A stretch of DNA of 64,000 bases from Pedobacter riviphilus (GCF_014692875.1 NZ_CP061171.1:1488001-1552000); one strand, 5' to 3'; shown: positions 48,992 to 58,328, counted from the first letter of the stretch. Translations and numbers: made by a program. Notes: generated by a model from the sequence alone, not told the origin.

Positions 48992-50083
48992 ATGTTTAAA
49001 GCAGTTTTAGGTGCTTATGGACTTAACGCAGAAAAAATTAAAATTGAACCTTTTGGCTCGGGTTTAATTAACCATACCTGGAAAGTTTACGGTGAAGGAT
49101 TAGCCTATATCTTGCAAGAGGTAAACACAGAGGTTTTTCGCCAGCCTCAAAATATTGCTCAAAATATTGAGACAATAAAAAAATATCTCGATCAAACTGC
49201 CCCTAAATATCTATTTGTTGCCCCAATTGCGGCATCAAACGGAGATGATTTTGTGGTTATTGACAATCATTTTTACAGGGTTTTCCCATTTGTGGAAAAT
49301 TCTTGCTCTATTGATTTTGTACATCAGCCTGAGCAGGCTTATCATGCTGCCAAGCAATTTGGTAAATTTACCAGGATGCTTTGTGCCTTCAATGTGCAAA
49401 AATTAAAGCCCACTATCGAAGATTTCCATAACCTGCCTTTGCGCGTAGAGCAGTTTAAAAAAGCATTGGAACAAGCTAGCGACGAAAGAATTTTTGAAGC
49501 AAAGTTTGCTGTTGAAGAGATTATCAGGCATTACGATATAGAAGAGCAATATGTGCATATGGTAGATAGCGGTGCGCTTAACTTACGTGTTGTACACCAC
49601 GATACTAAAATTAGCAATGTATTACTACAGGCCGAAACCGGCGTGGGTTTATGCGTAATCGATTTAGATACAGTAATGCCCGGATACTTTATCAGCGATG
49701 TAGGTGATATGATGCGTACCTATCTCTCAGAGGCTAATGAAGAAGAAAAGGACTTTAGTAAAATAGCCATAAGAGAAGACGTTTTTGCCGCAATACATAA
49801 AGGTTATATGGAAGAAATGGATCAGGTTCTGACCTTTACCGAAAAGCAGTTCTTTATTTATTCGGGTAAATTTATGATCTACATGCAGGCGGTAAGGTTT
49901 ATAGCCGATTTCTTAAACGGCGATATTTACTATAAAACTAATTATCCTGATCACAACTTGGTGAGGGGCTTAAATCAGATCGATTTACTGAATAAGTACA
50001 TAGCCAAAGAATCGGAATTTGAAGGAATTATTAAGCAGATTAATGAAAATAGAGTGAGCGACTCTAAAACAATATTAAACTAA
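48992..50083 (+). CDS. N-acetylhexosamine 1-kinase-like phosphotransferase (NahK-like)
   Basis: Cytoplasmic sugar kinase of 363 residues in the aminoglycoside/choline kinase-like fold. FGSGLINHTW forms the N-terminal nucleotide loop, HHDTKISN (catalytic Asp204, Asn209) the Brenner motif and VIDLDTVMPG (Asp224, Asp226) the metal site. These fit NahK, which phosphorylates GlcNAc/GalNAc at C1. It follows the GH109-like gene by 115 bases, making a release-then-phosphorylate pair for N-acetylgalactosamine. Substrate is inferred from context; homoserine or choline kinase folds are the alternative. Confidence 0.8.
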   Translation: MFKAVLGAYGLNAEKIKIEPFGSGLINHTWKVYGEGLAYILQEVNTEVFRQPQNIAQNIETIKKYLDQTAPKYLFVAPIAASNGDDFVVIDNHFYRVFPFVENSCSIDFVHQPEQAYHAAKQFGKFTRMLCAFNVQKLKPTIEDFHNLPLRVEQFKKALEQASDERIFEAKFAVEEIIRHYDIEEQYVHMVDSGALNLRVVHHDTKISNVLLQAETGVGLCVIDLDTVMPGYFISDVGDMMRTYLSEANEEEKDFSKIAIREDVFAAIHKGYMEEMDQVLTFTEKQFFIYSGKFMIYMQAVRFIADFLNGDIYYKTNYPDHNLVRGLNQIDLLNKYIAKESEFEGIIKQINENRVSDSKTILN

Positions 50084-50277
50084 TAAGGTAAAGGCAAGGT
50101 GTTCAGTTTTTATGCTTCATCGTTTAGGCTGGACATTCCTCTTACCTTTTTTATAGTTGCTTCGTATTCCGTTATCTCTTAATGGATTAGGTTTATGTTG
50201 AATAACGCGCAAACGTTTGATAAAGGCAAATATCAGCATTATTTGCTTTTATACTATTTGGTGTAAGATTTACCCGT

Positions 50278-50748
50278 TTAAATTATTTGTTTCTTGCTAA
50301 GGTCGAAGCAATCGCTTGGCCTTTCAGGGCAGGCAGCCTCCAGGCTATTAATTTTAAATACCCAATACTTCATTAGCGGATAGTTAAAACCATAGGAAAC
50401 TACACTATCAATTAAAAGTCTACCGAGTTTATAATCTACGTGTAAGCTTTGCTGCAATAAATAGGTACCTGCTGATTTTAACGAAATACTTCCCAAAACC
50501 ACGGTAAAAAAACGGACAAGCTGCCCACTGGTAGAGCTGTGGTAGCCGTCGTTACTTTTAAAAGCCCAGAAACGGTTAATACAGAAGTTAACCAATCCGC
50601 CAAGGGAACCTGAAATTAAAATAGAAATGGTAAAGTGGATATGCAGCCATTCGGTTAGTAGTATCATTAATCCATAATCGGTAATTCCGCCTGAAAAAGC
50701 CGATACCTGAGCTTTCAGAAAAAGCTTAACAGATGCCCAACTGATCAT
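50278..50748 (-). CDS. GtrA-family membrane protein
   Basis: 156 residues with four transmembrane segments, typical of GtrA, which helps move undecaprenyl-linked sugars across the membrane. Seen: VSAFSGGITDYGLMILL, GGLVNFCINRFWAFK and YPLMKYWVFK. It overlaps the CDP-alcohol transferase gene by 4 bases, so the two are coupled, suggesting a joint role in lipid or lipid-linked sugar handling. Confidence 0.88.
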   Translation of the reverse strand: MISWASVKLFLKAQVSAFSGGITDYGLMILLTEWLHIHFTISILISGSLGGLVNFCINRFWAFKSNDGYHSSTSGQLVRFFTVVLGSISLKSAGTYLLQQSLHVDYKLGRLLIDSVVSYGFNYPLMKYWVFKINSLEAACPERPSDCFDLSKKQII

Positions 50749-51434
50749 TCTTTTTCCTCCCGGTCTTTAGTGTCGCCTGCTTTTAAAAGTTTTAGTGTAT
50801 CGATAATATTGATTAGCAATAACAATATGGTTACGGCAATGGCAAAATAGGTGATACTGCCTACAAACAGCGTTTCAGTAATAAGAATAAGTGAAATAAT
50901 TACGCGTAACTCCGTTGGCCCTAAACGGCCTGAATCGATTTGATAAAAACCTGTTATTTTATAGCGTAGTTGACTAATGATCATCGACCAGCCATAAAGC
51001 ACCACGAATAAAAATGCAAAAACCTGTGTTGTTTGGCTTGCGTAAAAGTAGTAGCCTAAGCCGATAAGAATAATGCTGAGCCAATCCATCACAATATCCA
51101 ATGCAAATCCATACCATTTTCGGGCTATCTTGCGGTAATAAGCCAATCTGCCATCAAGTGAATCGCCAAGCCAATTGATGATAAGGCCTAAAATGCCTAC
51201 CAATAAATAATTTCTCGAATGAAATCTGCCTAAAATAAAAGCCGAAAAAACGATTAACGATCCGAACATGCCAATACCTGTCATGATATTTGGCGTAATC
51301 CAGCCTGGAACTTTCTTAAGCAAAAATAAGATCAGCCTTTGTTCGCCCTTAAGTAGAATATTGGTTCGCTCGCGGTCTGAAAATACCCTTTTGTTATCTG
51401 CATTACCTTCTTTCTCTTTAATAATATCCTCCAA
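50745..51434 (-). CDS. CDP-alcohol phosphatidyltransferase family protein
   Basis: Integral membrane enzyme of 229 residues that joins an alcohol to a CDP-activated lipid. The family motif is present in a near-canonical form, DSLDGRLAYYRKIARKWYGF then ALDIVMD, with the four metal-binding aspartates. The hydrophobic segments number about six. It precedes GtrA in a two-gene operon; a gap of 157 bases separates it from the PhyH gene upstream on the same strand. The alcohol (inositol, glycerol phosphate or other) cannot be told from sequence. Confidence 0.88.
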   Translation of the reverse strand: MEDIIKEKEGNADNKRVFSDRERTNILLKGEQRLILFLLKKVPGWITPNIMTGIGMFGSLIVFSAFILGRFHSRNYLLVGILGLIINWLGDSLDGRLAYYRKIARKWYGFALDIVMDWLSIILIGLGYYFYASQTTQVFAFLFVVLYGWSMIISQLRYKITGFYQIDSGRLGPTELRVIISLILITETLFVGSITYFAIAVTILLLLINIIDTLKLLKAGDTKDREEKE

Positions 51435-51591
51435 TTTAATATCCCATTAATACAAAGCCGAATAACATAGCGGTTTCTGGTCGGTAAAATTTTAAACTGA
51501 TTTTCTTAGGAATACCCTTAGCTAAAATACTTAGCCGTTTTAGTTTCCCTGATCTGACCAGGTAACTGAATAATAGAACAAATAACATAAA

Positions 51592-52398
51592 TTATTTTAC
51601 AATGCCCGCAAAACGTTGATAAAATACGGTCGGACTATTTTCATTTTTTGGCGCATATTTACCGGCAATAATTGGAATATAGATTACACGTCTTCTGCTT
51701 TCTTCACCTCGAATGGCCGATTCTGCAACTCTGTGCCACAATCGTCCATCATGGATGGTTAAATCTCCCGCTTCTGGCAATATTGATACTTCCTCAGCAT
51801 CAGGTTTATTATCCAGGAAGTATTTTTTGCGAAAGAGCATTTGGTATATACTTTGTTTATGGGTGCCAGGGATAATTTTTAATCCGCCATTTTCAGGTTT
51901 TAAGGTACTGAGGTGAATCCCCACATTCAACATTGGGTTTAGTTTGGTGCCGTAGAAAATATCCCTTAAACCATCTGTGTGCCAGCCCATTTTGCTAAAC
52001 TTACTTTCTGGACCGTTAATATAGTGGTTAAACACCATGCCATCTTTTTCTTCAGTGCCTAAACGTGCACCTTCACCTGCCAGTTGAAGCAAGGCGTTAA
52101 ACCTTGGGTCTAATAACAGACCACTTAAGGTTTGGTGCTGTTGGTTTATAAAGGCAAAGCGCTGCACAATTGCCGAGCCATCAAGATCTTTTCCGTATTT
52201 AATCGGAACCCCATTTATTTTTTTGATATCTTGTTCGATCCATTTTTGTTCAACCTGTTTAGAGGCATCAATAATGGAATTAACTGTTTCTGGTTTGATG
52301 AAATTCTTAAAATGGATAAACCCATGTGTGTTAAAAAAATCAAGCTGTTCTTGTGTTAATTGTTCAGATAAGGTAAAGGTTGGATACGATGTGGCCAT
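51592..52398 (-). CDS. Phytanoyl-CoA dioxygenase (PhyH)-family Fe(II)/2-oxoglutarate oxygenase
   Basis: Cytoplasmic non-heme iron oxygenase of 268 residues. The metal-binding triad H-x-D...H is visible: His140, Asp142 (GWHTDGL) and His222 (LWHRVAES), in a double-stranded beta-helix fold; Arg235-Arg237 nearby would bind 2-oxoglutarate. A poly-Cys leader ORF lies 46 bases upstream, suggesting sulfur-related control; together with the known ability of related oxygenases to act on sulfonates and alkyl sulfates, this hints that the substrate may be an organosulfur compound. That is inference only. Confidence 0.85.
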   Translation of the reverse strand: MATSYPTFTLSEQLTQEQLDFFNTHGFIHFKNFIKPETVNSIIDASKQVEQKWIEQDIKKINGVPIKYGKDLDGSAIVQRFAFINQQHQTLSGLLLDPRFNALLQLAGEGARLGTEEKDGMVFNHYINGPESKFSKMGWHTDGLRDIFYGTKLNPMLNVGIHLSTLKPENGGLKIIPGTHKQSIYQMLFRKKYFLDNKPDAEEVSILPEAGDLTIHDGRLWHRVAESAIRGEESRRRVIYIPIIAGKYAPKNENSPTVFYQRFAGIVK

Positions 52399-52444
52399 GT
52401 GTAAAAATTTAAAAGATTTAGGAAAAAGAAAATTGGAATTAGAA

Positions 52445-52525
52445 TTATGCGCAGCAACAGCACATTCGCATTCGCGAGTGGTTTGGTACTGAAGGAAAAT
52501 AAAACACGTTTGTTTTATTCGACAT
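52445..52525 (-). CDS. 26-residue poly-cysteine leader peptide of the PhyH gene
   Basis: Minus-strand ORF of 26 codons ending P-N-H-S-R-M-R-M-C-C-C-C-A-stop, with Cys codons TGC TGT TGC TGC. The last eight residues equal those of the leader at 34846-34938, whose Cys codons are TGT TGT TGT TGC, and FYF near the start is shared too. It begins 27 bases after the -7 box TACGTTTG and stops 46 bases before the PhyH start. No terminator hairpin is visible in that gap, so control by translational coupling or Rho is more likely than classical attenuation. Outside these two places I found no similar ORF in the window. Confidence 0.75.
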   Translation of the reverse strand: MSNKTNVFYFPSVPNHSRMRMCCCCA

Positions 52526-52552
52526 AATCTATAGAATTAGTAGTATTTAATA

Positions 52553-52560
52553 CAAACGTA
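52553..52560 (-). promoter_or_regulatory. -7 promoter box TACGTTTG before the PhyH leader
   Basis: Read on the minus strand, TACGTTTG matches TAnnTTTG. It lies 27 bases before the leader ATG (52525), much like the 22-base distance at the sulfatase locus. Confidence 0.55.
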
Positions 52561-52574
52561 ACATATTTTTAATA

Positions 52575-52595
52575 TTCTAAAGAATTTTATTAGAA
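52575..52595. promoter_or_regulatory. Inverted repeat upstream of the PhyH leader promoter
   Basis: TTCTAA (52575-52580), 9 bases, TTAGAA (52590-52595), lying 14 bases upstream of the -7 box on the minus strand. It resembles the TTCTATA/TATAGAA repeat at the sulfatase promoter. A further CTATAGAATTAGTAG string at 52530-52544 lies between the -7 box and the leader. Confidence 0.4.
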
Positions 52596-52689
52596 ATATT
52601 TTAAAATATTTTTTTGAGAAGAGGAGTTCTAATCGTAGAAATCTAATAATAAGTGCAAATAGGGCAGGTTTCGGTCAATTGGTTAGCTT

Positions 52690-53855
52690 GTTATCACCTT
52701 GCTCCTCATACTTATCCGTGGTGTTGGATGTTCCCATCTGACACTCAGCTTTATTTTAAATGAAATAGATTTTTTTATTATTGGAGCGCAATTGCAGTAA
52801 TCATAGGTTACTTTGTTCCCGTGTTTCGCTTTACGCTTCGCTTCGTCGTACTTCCTTGCTGCAGGGTAACGCTGCACCCGAGGCTAGATGGCCTAAACAG
52901 TATTTCATTTTTAGGGTTGTATAGTGTACCCACCTTTGTTTCTAAACCCGAATGTAATGAAAAGCCCGTAAACGAAGAATGAGTGCGGACTTGGAATGAA
53001 AAGCGGGACTGCACACCGCCAAGAACAACTGAATGTTCATTTCCTAATACCTGTCGCATTTGCTGTTATCGCCTTGCACCTCATACTTATCCGTGGTGTT
53101 GGATGTTCCCATCTGACACTCAGCTTTATTTTAAATGAGATAGATTTTTTTATTATTGGAGCGCAATTGCAGTAATCATAGGTTACTTTGTTCCCGTGTT
53201 TCGCTTTACGCTTCGCTTCGTCGTACCTCCTTGCTGCAGGGTAACGCTGCACCCGGGGCTAGATGGCCTAAACAGTATTTCATTTTTAGGGTTGTATAGT
53301 GTACCCACCTTTGTTCCTAAACCCGAATGTAATGAAAAGCCCGTAAACGAAGAATTAGTGCGGACTTGGAATGGAAAGCGGGACTGCACACCGCCAAGAA
53401 CAACTGAATGTTCATTTCCTAATACCTGTCGCATTTGCTGTTATCGCCTGGCAGCTCATACTTAAACTTATTTCATTTTTGAAGTTGAGAGGTGCAGAAT
53501 CCGCTGTTCTTAAACCCGATTGCAATGTAAAGCCCGGATCCCGATTTTTTCAATCGGGAGAGGACTTGAAATGAAAAGCAGGACTGCAGACCGCCAAGAG
53601 TAACTGAATGTTCATTTCCTAATACCTGTCGTATTTGCTGTTATCACCTGGCAGCTCATACTTAAACTTATTTCATTTTTGGGGTTGTATAGTGTACCCA
53701 CCTTTGTTCCTAAACCCGATTGCAATGTAAAGCCCGGATCACGATTTTTTCAATCGGGAGAGGACTTGGAATGAAAAGCGGGACTGCACACGGCCAAGAA
53801 CAACTGAATGTTCATTTCCTAATACCTGTCGCATTTGCTGTTATCACCTGGCACC
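52690..53855. repeat. Block of long direct repeats (2 x about 375 bp, then 2 x about 200 bp)
   Basis: CTTATCCGTGGTGTTGGATG recurs at 52711 and 53086, giving a 375-base period over two nearly identical units; CTTAAACTTATTTCATTTTT recurs at 53461 and 53661, giving a 200-base period over two related shorter units. All units end with GAACAACTGAATGTTCATTT (or a close variant) and share a GTGTACCCACCTTTGTT string. In the short units CCCGATT/AATCGGG forms a hairpin. No conserved frame runs through; ORFs on the minus strand (52808-53434) are shadows. It is probably a non-coding interspersed repeat that amplified here; the source and function are unknown. Confidence 0.8.
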
Positions 53856-53928
53856 CGATACATAAAATGAAACTAAGTCATATATGATCATTTGTATAGA
53901 AACATCTGACTGCGCCTAAACCGTAAAC

Positions 53929-54729
53929 TTAAGTCTTATAAATGCCTGCGGCCATTTTTTCAATAAATCCTTTTGGTAAAATCCTGTTGGCGTATACACT
54001 GATGATATTGGTAAAACCCGGAATAATTTCAGATTTTTTGGCAAACATTCCTTTTATTGCAATTTCGGCCACTTCTTCAGGCTTCATGTTAAACTTTTCG
54101 GCCATTTTGTTAAATGCATCTAATCCGGCCCGGTGCGCAAAACCTGTATCAACAGGACCGGGGCTCAGGCAGCTCACTGAAACCGGGCCATCTTTAAGCT
54201 CGAATCTTAGTGCCCTCGTAAAAGATAAAATAAAGGCTTTAGTTGCCGAATAAATAGCCAAAGTTGGTACCGCCTGGTAGGCTGCAGTACTGCAAACGTT
54301 AAGGATGTATGCTTTTTTTTGTGTTGAAAGGATAGGAAGCAATAAATGGCACAATGAGGTTACGGTGGTCATATTTAATTGACACATTTCTAGCTGAGCA
54401 CTTAAATCCAGTTCTTCAAATTTCCCCCATAGGCCATAACCTGCATTGTTGATCAGGATATGGATGGCATAATTTTCTTCAGTTATCCAGTTATATACTG
54501 CTTTTGGGGCTTGTGCCTGGCTAAGATCAATCGCCAGGATATGCACTTCAACCTCATATTCGTTTTTAATTGCTGTTTGTAAAACACTTAATTCATCAGC
54601 CGAGCGGGAAATAAGCAACAGGTTGATTTTTCTCTTGGCCAGTGCAATGGCCATCGATTTGCCAATACCTTTGCTGGCTCCCGTTATCATGGCGTAGGTA
54701 ATCTTTGTTTCTGACATCTTTTTACTCAA
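53929..54729 (-). CDS. Short-chain dehydrogenase/reductase
   Basis: NAD(P)-dependent oxidoreductase of 266 residues. Cofactor motif TGASKGIG (16-23), NNAG (93-96) and catalytic Tyr160/Lys164 (YSATK) with Ser at about 147 are all present. Family is the YqjQ/DltE-like group of classical SDRs. It lies alone between the repeat block and the TonB receptor. Substrate unknown. Confidence 0.93.
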   Translation of the reverse strand: MSKKMSETKITYAMITGASKGIGKSMAIALAKRKINLLLISRSADELSVLQTAIKNEYEVEVHILAIDLSQAQAPKAVYNWITEENYAIHILINNAGYGLWGKFEELDLSAQLEMCQLNMTTVTSLCHLLLPILSTQKKAYILNVCSTAAYQAVPTLAIYSATKAFILSFTRALRFELKDGPVSVSCLSPGPVDTGFAHRAGLDAFNKMAEKFNMKPEEVAEIAIKGMFAKKSEIIPGFTNIISVYANRILPKGFIEKMAAGIYKT

Positions 54730-54853
54730 AACGATTTACCACAAATATCAAATAAATTAAATCTTATGTCTCATTTATTTTAAAATGGCGCATGACTAAA
54801 CACCAGTTAGCCATCTTTTTTGATTTATTATTTTTAATGAGTCTAAATAATGT

Positions 54854-54861
54854 TAGCTTTG
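54854..54861 (+). promoter_or_regulatory. Possible -7 box TAGCTTTG before the TonB receptor gene
   Basis: TAGCTTTG matches TAnnTTTG and lies 17 bases before the ATG at 54879, giving a very short leader. A TTG at 54820-54822 is too far upstream for a standard -33 element, so this is a weak call. Confidence 0.4.
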
Positions 54862-54878
54862 CCGAAATTTAAAACTGC

Positions 54879-57230
54879 ATGAAGCATCCTTACATAAAAT
54901 TTTTTGCCATAGCTCTTATTATACTATCTACAACCACTCTCTTTGCTCAAACTGGAAAGGGAACAATTTGCGGAAAAGTTGTCGATTCGTTAGGGAACAG
55001 CATACCTTTCGCCAACATACAGGTTAAAAAGCAGAATCTTAAAACCACTTCTGATAAAACTGGAACATTTAAATTAACAGCTGTTTCTGTCGGAAACCAA
55101 CAGGTTAAGGTTTCGATTACAGGTTACGATCAGCTTGAACAGGGTATATCAGTTACTGCAAATGATACAACCTGGGTAACATTAGTTTTAAAAGAACAGC
55201 GTTCAGATCTTAACGATGTTATTGTTTCGGCAAGCAGACGGCCAGAATCATTATCACAAACACCATCATCGGTAACTGTACTAACCGCAAAAGAATTAAA
55301 TACACAATCTGCTATTAGTCCGAATCTAGCCAATATACTTTCTTACAGCGTACCTGGATTAGGCTTTTCTACCAATCAAACGGGTAACTCTGGTCAGACT
55401 TTGCGGGGTAGGAATGTTTTGGTACTAATTGATGGTATTCCACAATCTACCCCATTAAGAGCAGGAGGAAGGGATATCCGTAGTATAGATCCTTCAGTTA
55501 TCGAGCGTGTTGAAGTGATTAAAGGTGCCACCGCCATTTATGGTAATGGTGCAGAAGGTGGTTTAATCAATTATATTACTAAAAAAGCCGATCAAGGAAG
55601 ATCATTCGGAGGCTACACTCAAGCCGGAATTACAGGAAACCTAAAAGGCGATAGCACCATTGGCTACCGCTTTTCGCAACAGCTTTACGGTAAAGCAGGT
55701 AAATTTGATTATCTGGTAAGTGGTATGTTCGAAAAAACTGGTGTTTTCCGCGATGCTGAGGGTTTAGTGATCTCACCAGAATATGGTTTAGGCGAAACCG
55801 AATCTTACAACGGTTTTGTAAAGCTGGGTTATAATTTTACTACAAAACAACGTTTGCAGCTGATGTATAATTATTTCAGCTCGCGGCAGCATTCTAAGTA
55901 TATAACCAAAGATGGCATTTACGGTCAATCGCCAGCTATTGGTATTTACGGAACAAGATTGGGTGAAGAAGAAGGGACAAGGTTTAACCACAATGCTAAT
56001 TTACAATACACCAATCAGCAGATTTTCGGTAAAACTGATTTAACAGCCAACCTATATTACCAGGATTTTTATACCATTTATTCGAACTCGGCATCATTTT
56101 TCGGAGGCGGCCAATCAGCCATTACCTCTACCAAAAAAGGGGCAAGGGTAAACCTGAATACCCCTTTTAACGTTGTGCATCAGGTACCAATGCAATTAAA
56201 TTATGGTTTGGATTTAATGAACGATAAAACTGCTCAAAGTTTAACTGACGGTCGTTTGTGGGTGCCTAATATGAATATGGTAAACTTTGCACCTTATTTA
56301 CAGGCTTCTGCAATTTTTATTAATGATTTAACCATAAAAGGAGGTTTAAGGGTAGAAAATATTAACATTGATGTAGACGATTTTAATACCCTGGCTACCG
56401 GAGCAAACGGTGCGGGCAGCATAGCGGTGCAGGGCGGTAAATTAAATTACAACGCTTTGGTGTTTAATGCTGGTGCACGTTATTCTAAATTCAGGTTTTT
56501 TAATCCTTTTATCAGTTATGCACAATCGTTCTCGGTATTTGAGTTAGGCAGGGTGCTAAGGGCAGCAAAAAGTAACACTTTATCGCAATTAGAAACTAAA
56601 CCTATTATTGTAAACAATTATGAAGCTGGTTTTAGCAGCAGCCTAGGCAAACTGAATTTCAGCGCAGCATATTACTACAGCACTTCTAAACTAGGCGCTA
56701 ATCTTTTAGAAGTGAATGGTACCTACATCTCGCAACGTATTCCAGAGCGCGTATATGGATTCGAAATCCAGGCTGATTATCAAGTTTTAAAAGAGCTGAG
56801 TATCGGCGGTAACTATGCACAAGTAGAAGGAAAAGGAGATGTAGATAATGACGGTAATTTTAACGGAGAGAAAGATGTGTATTTAAATACAACGCGTATA
56901 CCACCATCAAAAACCACTGTTTACCTTAAATATTCGGGCATTAAAAACTTAAGTTTGGATGTAAACTGGATGCGTGTAGGAAACCGTGACCGTTTTAAAA
57001 CCAATGCTGCAGGTAAATATTTAATTGGCGAAGGTCCGGTAAAAGCCTTCAATTTATTTAATGTGGCAGCAGTATATCAGGTTACACAGCCTTTGAAACT
57101 ATCAGTAGGCATAGAAAATTTATTGAATAAAGTTTATTACCCTGCTATTTCGCAGTTTTACGGCAGTAATGTAAATTATGTACGGGGTAATGGACGCAGA
57201 TTTAACCTATCGTTAGGCTACGCTTTTTAG
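54879..57230 (+). CDS. TonB-dependent siderophore/iron receptor with N-terminal CarboxypepD-like domain
   Basis: Outer membrane receptor of 783 residues: signal peptide ending LFAQT, carboxypeptidase-regulatory domain (GKVVDSLGNSIPFANIQVKK), plug domain (VLTAKELNTQSA; GRNVLVLIDGIPQS; RVEVIKGATAIYGNGAEGGLINYITKK) and a barrel that ends in Phe (RRFNLSLGYAF). The GNGAEGGLIN form and the following PepSY membrane protein point to siderophore rather than glycan uptake. It lies 3 bases before the PepSY gene. Confidence 0.92.
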   Translation: MKHPYIKFFAIALIILSTTTLFAQTGKGTICGKVVDSLGNSIPFANIQVKKQNLKTTSDKTGTFKLTAVSVGNQQVKVSITGYDQLEQGISVTANDTTWVTLVLKEQRSDLNDVIVSASRRPESLSQTPSSVTVLTAKELNTQSAISPNLANILSYSVPGLGFSTNQTGNSGQTLRGRNVLVLIDGIPQSTPLRAGGRDIRSIDPSVIERVEVIKGATAIYGNGAEGGLINYITKKADQGRSFGGYTQAGITGNLKGDSTIGYRFSQQLYGKAGKFDYLVSGMFEKTGVFRDAEGLVISPEYGLGETESYNGFVKLGYNFTTKQRLQLMYNYFSSRQHSKYITKDGIYGQSPAIGIYGTRLGEEEGTRFNHNANLQYTNQQIFGKTDLTANLYYQDFYTIYSNSASFFGGGQSAITSTKKGARVNLNTPFNVVHQVPMQLNYGLDLMNDKTAQSLTDGRLWVPNMNMVNFAPYLQASAIFINDLTIKGGLRVENINIDVDDFNTLATGANGAGSIAVQGGKLNYNALVFNAGARYSKFRFFNPFISYAQSFSVFELGRVLRAAKSNTLSQLETKPIIVNNYEAGFSSSLGKLNFSAAYYYSTSKLGANLLEVNGTYISQRIPERVYGFEIQADYQVLKELSIGGNYAQVEGKGDVDNDGNFNGEKDVYLNTTRIPPSKTTVYLKYSGIKNLSLDVNWMRVGNRDRFKTNAAGKYLIGEGPVKAFNLFNVAAVYQVTQPLKLSVGIENLLNKVYYPAISQFYGSNVNYVRGNGRRFNLSLGYAF

Positions 57231-57233
57231 GTA

Positions 57234-58322
57234 ATGAAGAACAGGGATTTTAAAAATGCCATCAGGAACATTCACCTGTGGTTGGGCCTGGCAACCGGTC
57301 TGGTAGTCATCATCATCAGTATTACCGGAGCGCTTTATGTTTTTGAAGAAGAAATCAGGGATTTTACACAAAAAGATTTCCGCTATGTAAATCTCCAACA
57401 GCAGCCTTTTGTAGGTTTAGATAAAGTTATTTCGGGATTCGAAAAACTTTCGCCTAAAGATGAATTAAGGCTGATCAGAATTGAAGATGCACGGCCAAAT
57501 GCAACAGTCGAACTGACCAGTAAAAAGGGAATAGTCTATTATTTTAATCCCTATGATGCCACTTTAATAAAAAGAGGAGGAGAAGATTGGCTACAGGTTG
57601 TAGAGCATATCCATACCTCGCTATTGTTAGGTAAAACCGGGAAGTTTATTGTGCAGTGGTCGGTGGTTATTTTTGTACTGATGCTGATAACAGGATTAAT
57701 ACTTTGGTTCCCTGGCCAAATGCGGTTATTAAAACAATCGTTAACCATTAAGAGAAAAGCTTCATTTAAAAGACTAAATTACGATTTACACAACGTGTTG
57801 GGCTTTTATGCATCAGTTGTGCTACTGGTTACCGCTTTGAGCGGTTTGTACTTTGCTTTTAAAGAAGTAAAAAATGCAGCTAGCTTTTTTACGGGGAGTA
57901 AATTTGGACAAGGCAAAGCTATTGTTTTAGCCAAACCTACGCATATTGAGCCCTTACCTATACGCTATAATAAAATTTATACCGAAGCCAAAATTAAATA
58001 TCCTGGTGCTATCTCCACTAGTTTTTCGTTGCGTGGTAAAGGCGAACTGCGGTTAAGAATGATTTACCCGTACCGTTGGGCACGCAGGCAAAATACCTTT
58101 TTTTATGAGGAAGGCACAGGCAGAATGATTAGGGCCAAACTGTATAAAGATTTTAATGGCGCCGATTTAATAGAAGCCACCAATTACGATCTGCACACGG
58201 GCAGGCTTTTAGGGCTCCCAAATAAAATCCTTTCTTGTTTAGCGGCTTTGGTTGCGGCGAGTTTGCCAGTTACCGGTTTTATCATCTGGTGGAAAAAAAG
58301 AAAAAAGCGCAAAAAGAAATAA
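57234..58322 (+). CDS. PepSY-associated TM (PiuB-like) membrane protein
   Basis: Inner membrane protein of 362 residues with four transmembrane segments (about 17-38, 140-160, 185-210, 335-355) and PepSY repeats in between. His residues at the start (NIHLWLGL), in WLQVVEHIHTSLLLG and in LHNVLGFYAS are placed as in ferric-siderophore reductases (PiuB/PepSY_TM), which take electrons across the membrane to free iron. Coupled to the TonB receptor (3-base gap), so the pair would take up and reduce a ferric siderophore. Confidence 0.9.
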   Translation: MKNRDFKNAIRNIHLWLGLATGLVVIIISITGALYVFEEEIRDFTQKDFRYVNLQQQPFVGLDKVISGFEKLSPKDELRLIRIEDARPNATVELTSKKGIVYYFNPYDATLIKRGGEDWLQVVEHIHTSLLLGKTGKFIVQWSVVIFVLMLITGLILWFPGQMRLLKQSLTIKRKASFKRLNYDLHNVLGFYASVVLLVTALSGLYFAFKEVKNAASFFTGSKFGQGKAIVLAKPTHIEPLPIRYNKIYTEAKIKYPGAISTSFSLRGKGELRLRMIYPYRWARRQNTFFYEEGTGRMIRAKLYKDFNGADLIEATNYDLHTGRLLGLPNKILSCLAALVAASLPVTGFIIWWKKRKKRKKK

Positions 58323-58328
58323 TAAAAG

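Noticed and set aside
52683..53434. Four overlapping minus-strand ORFs in the long repeat block
   Set aside because: They simply follow the repeat units, have no start or family signature and lack codon-level conservation; treated as shadows.
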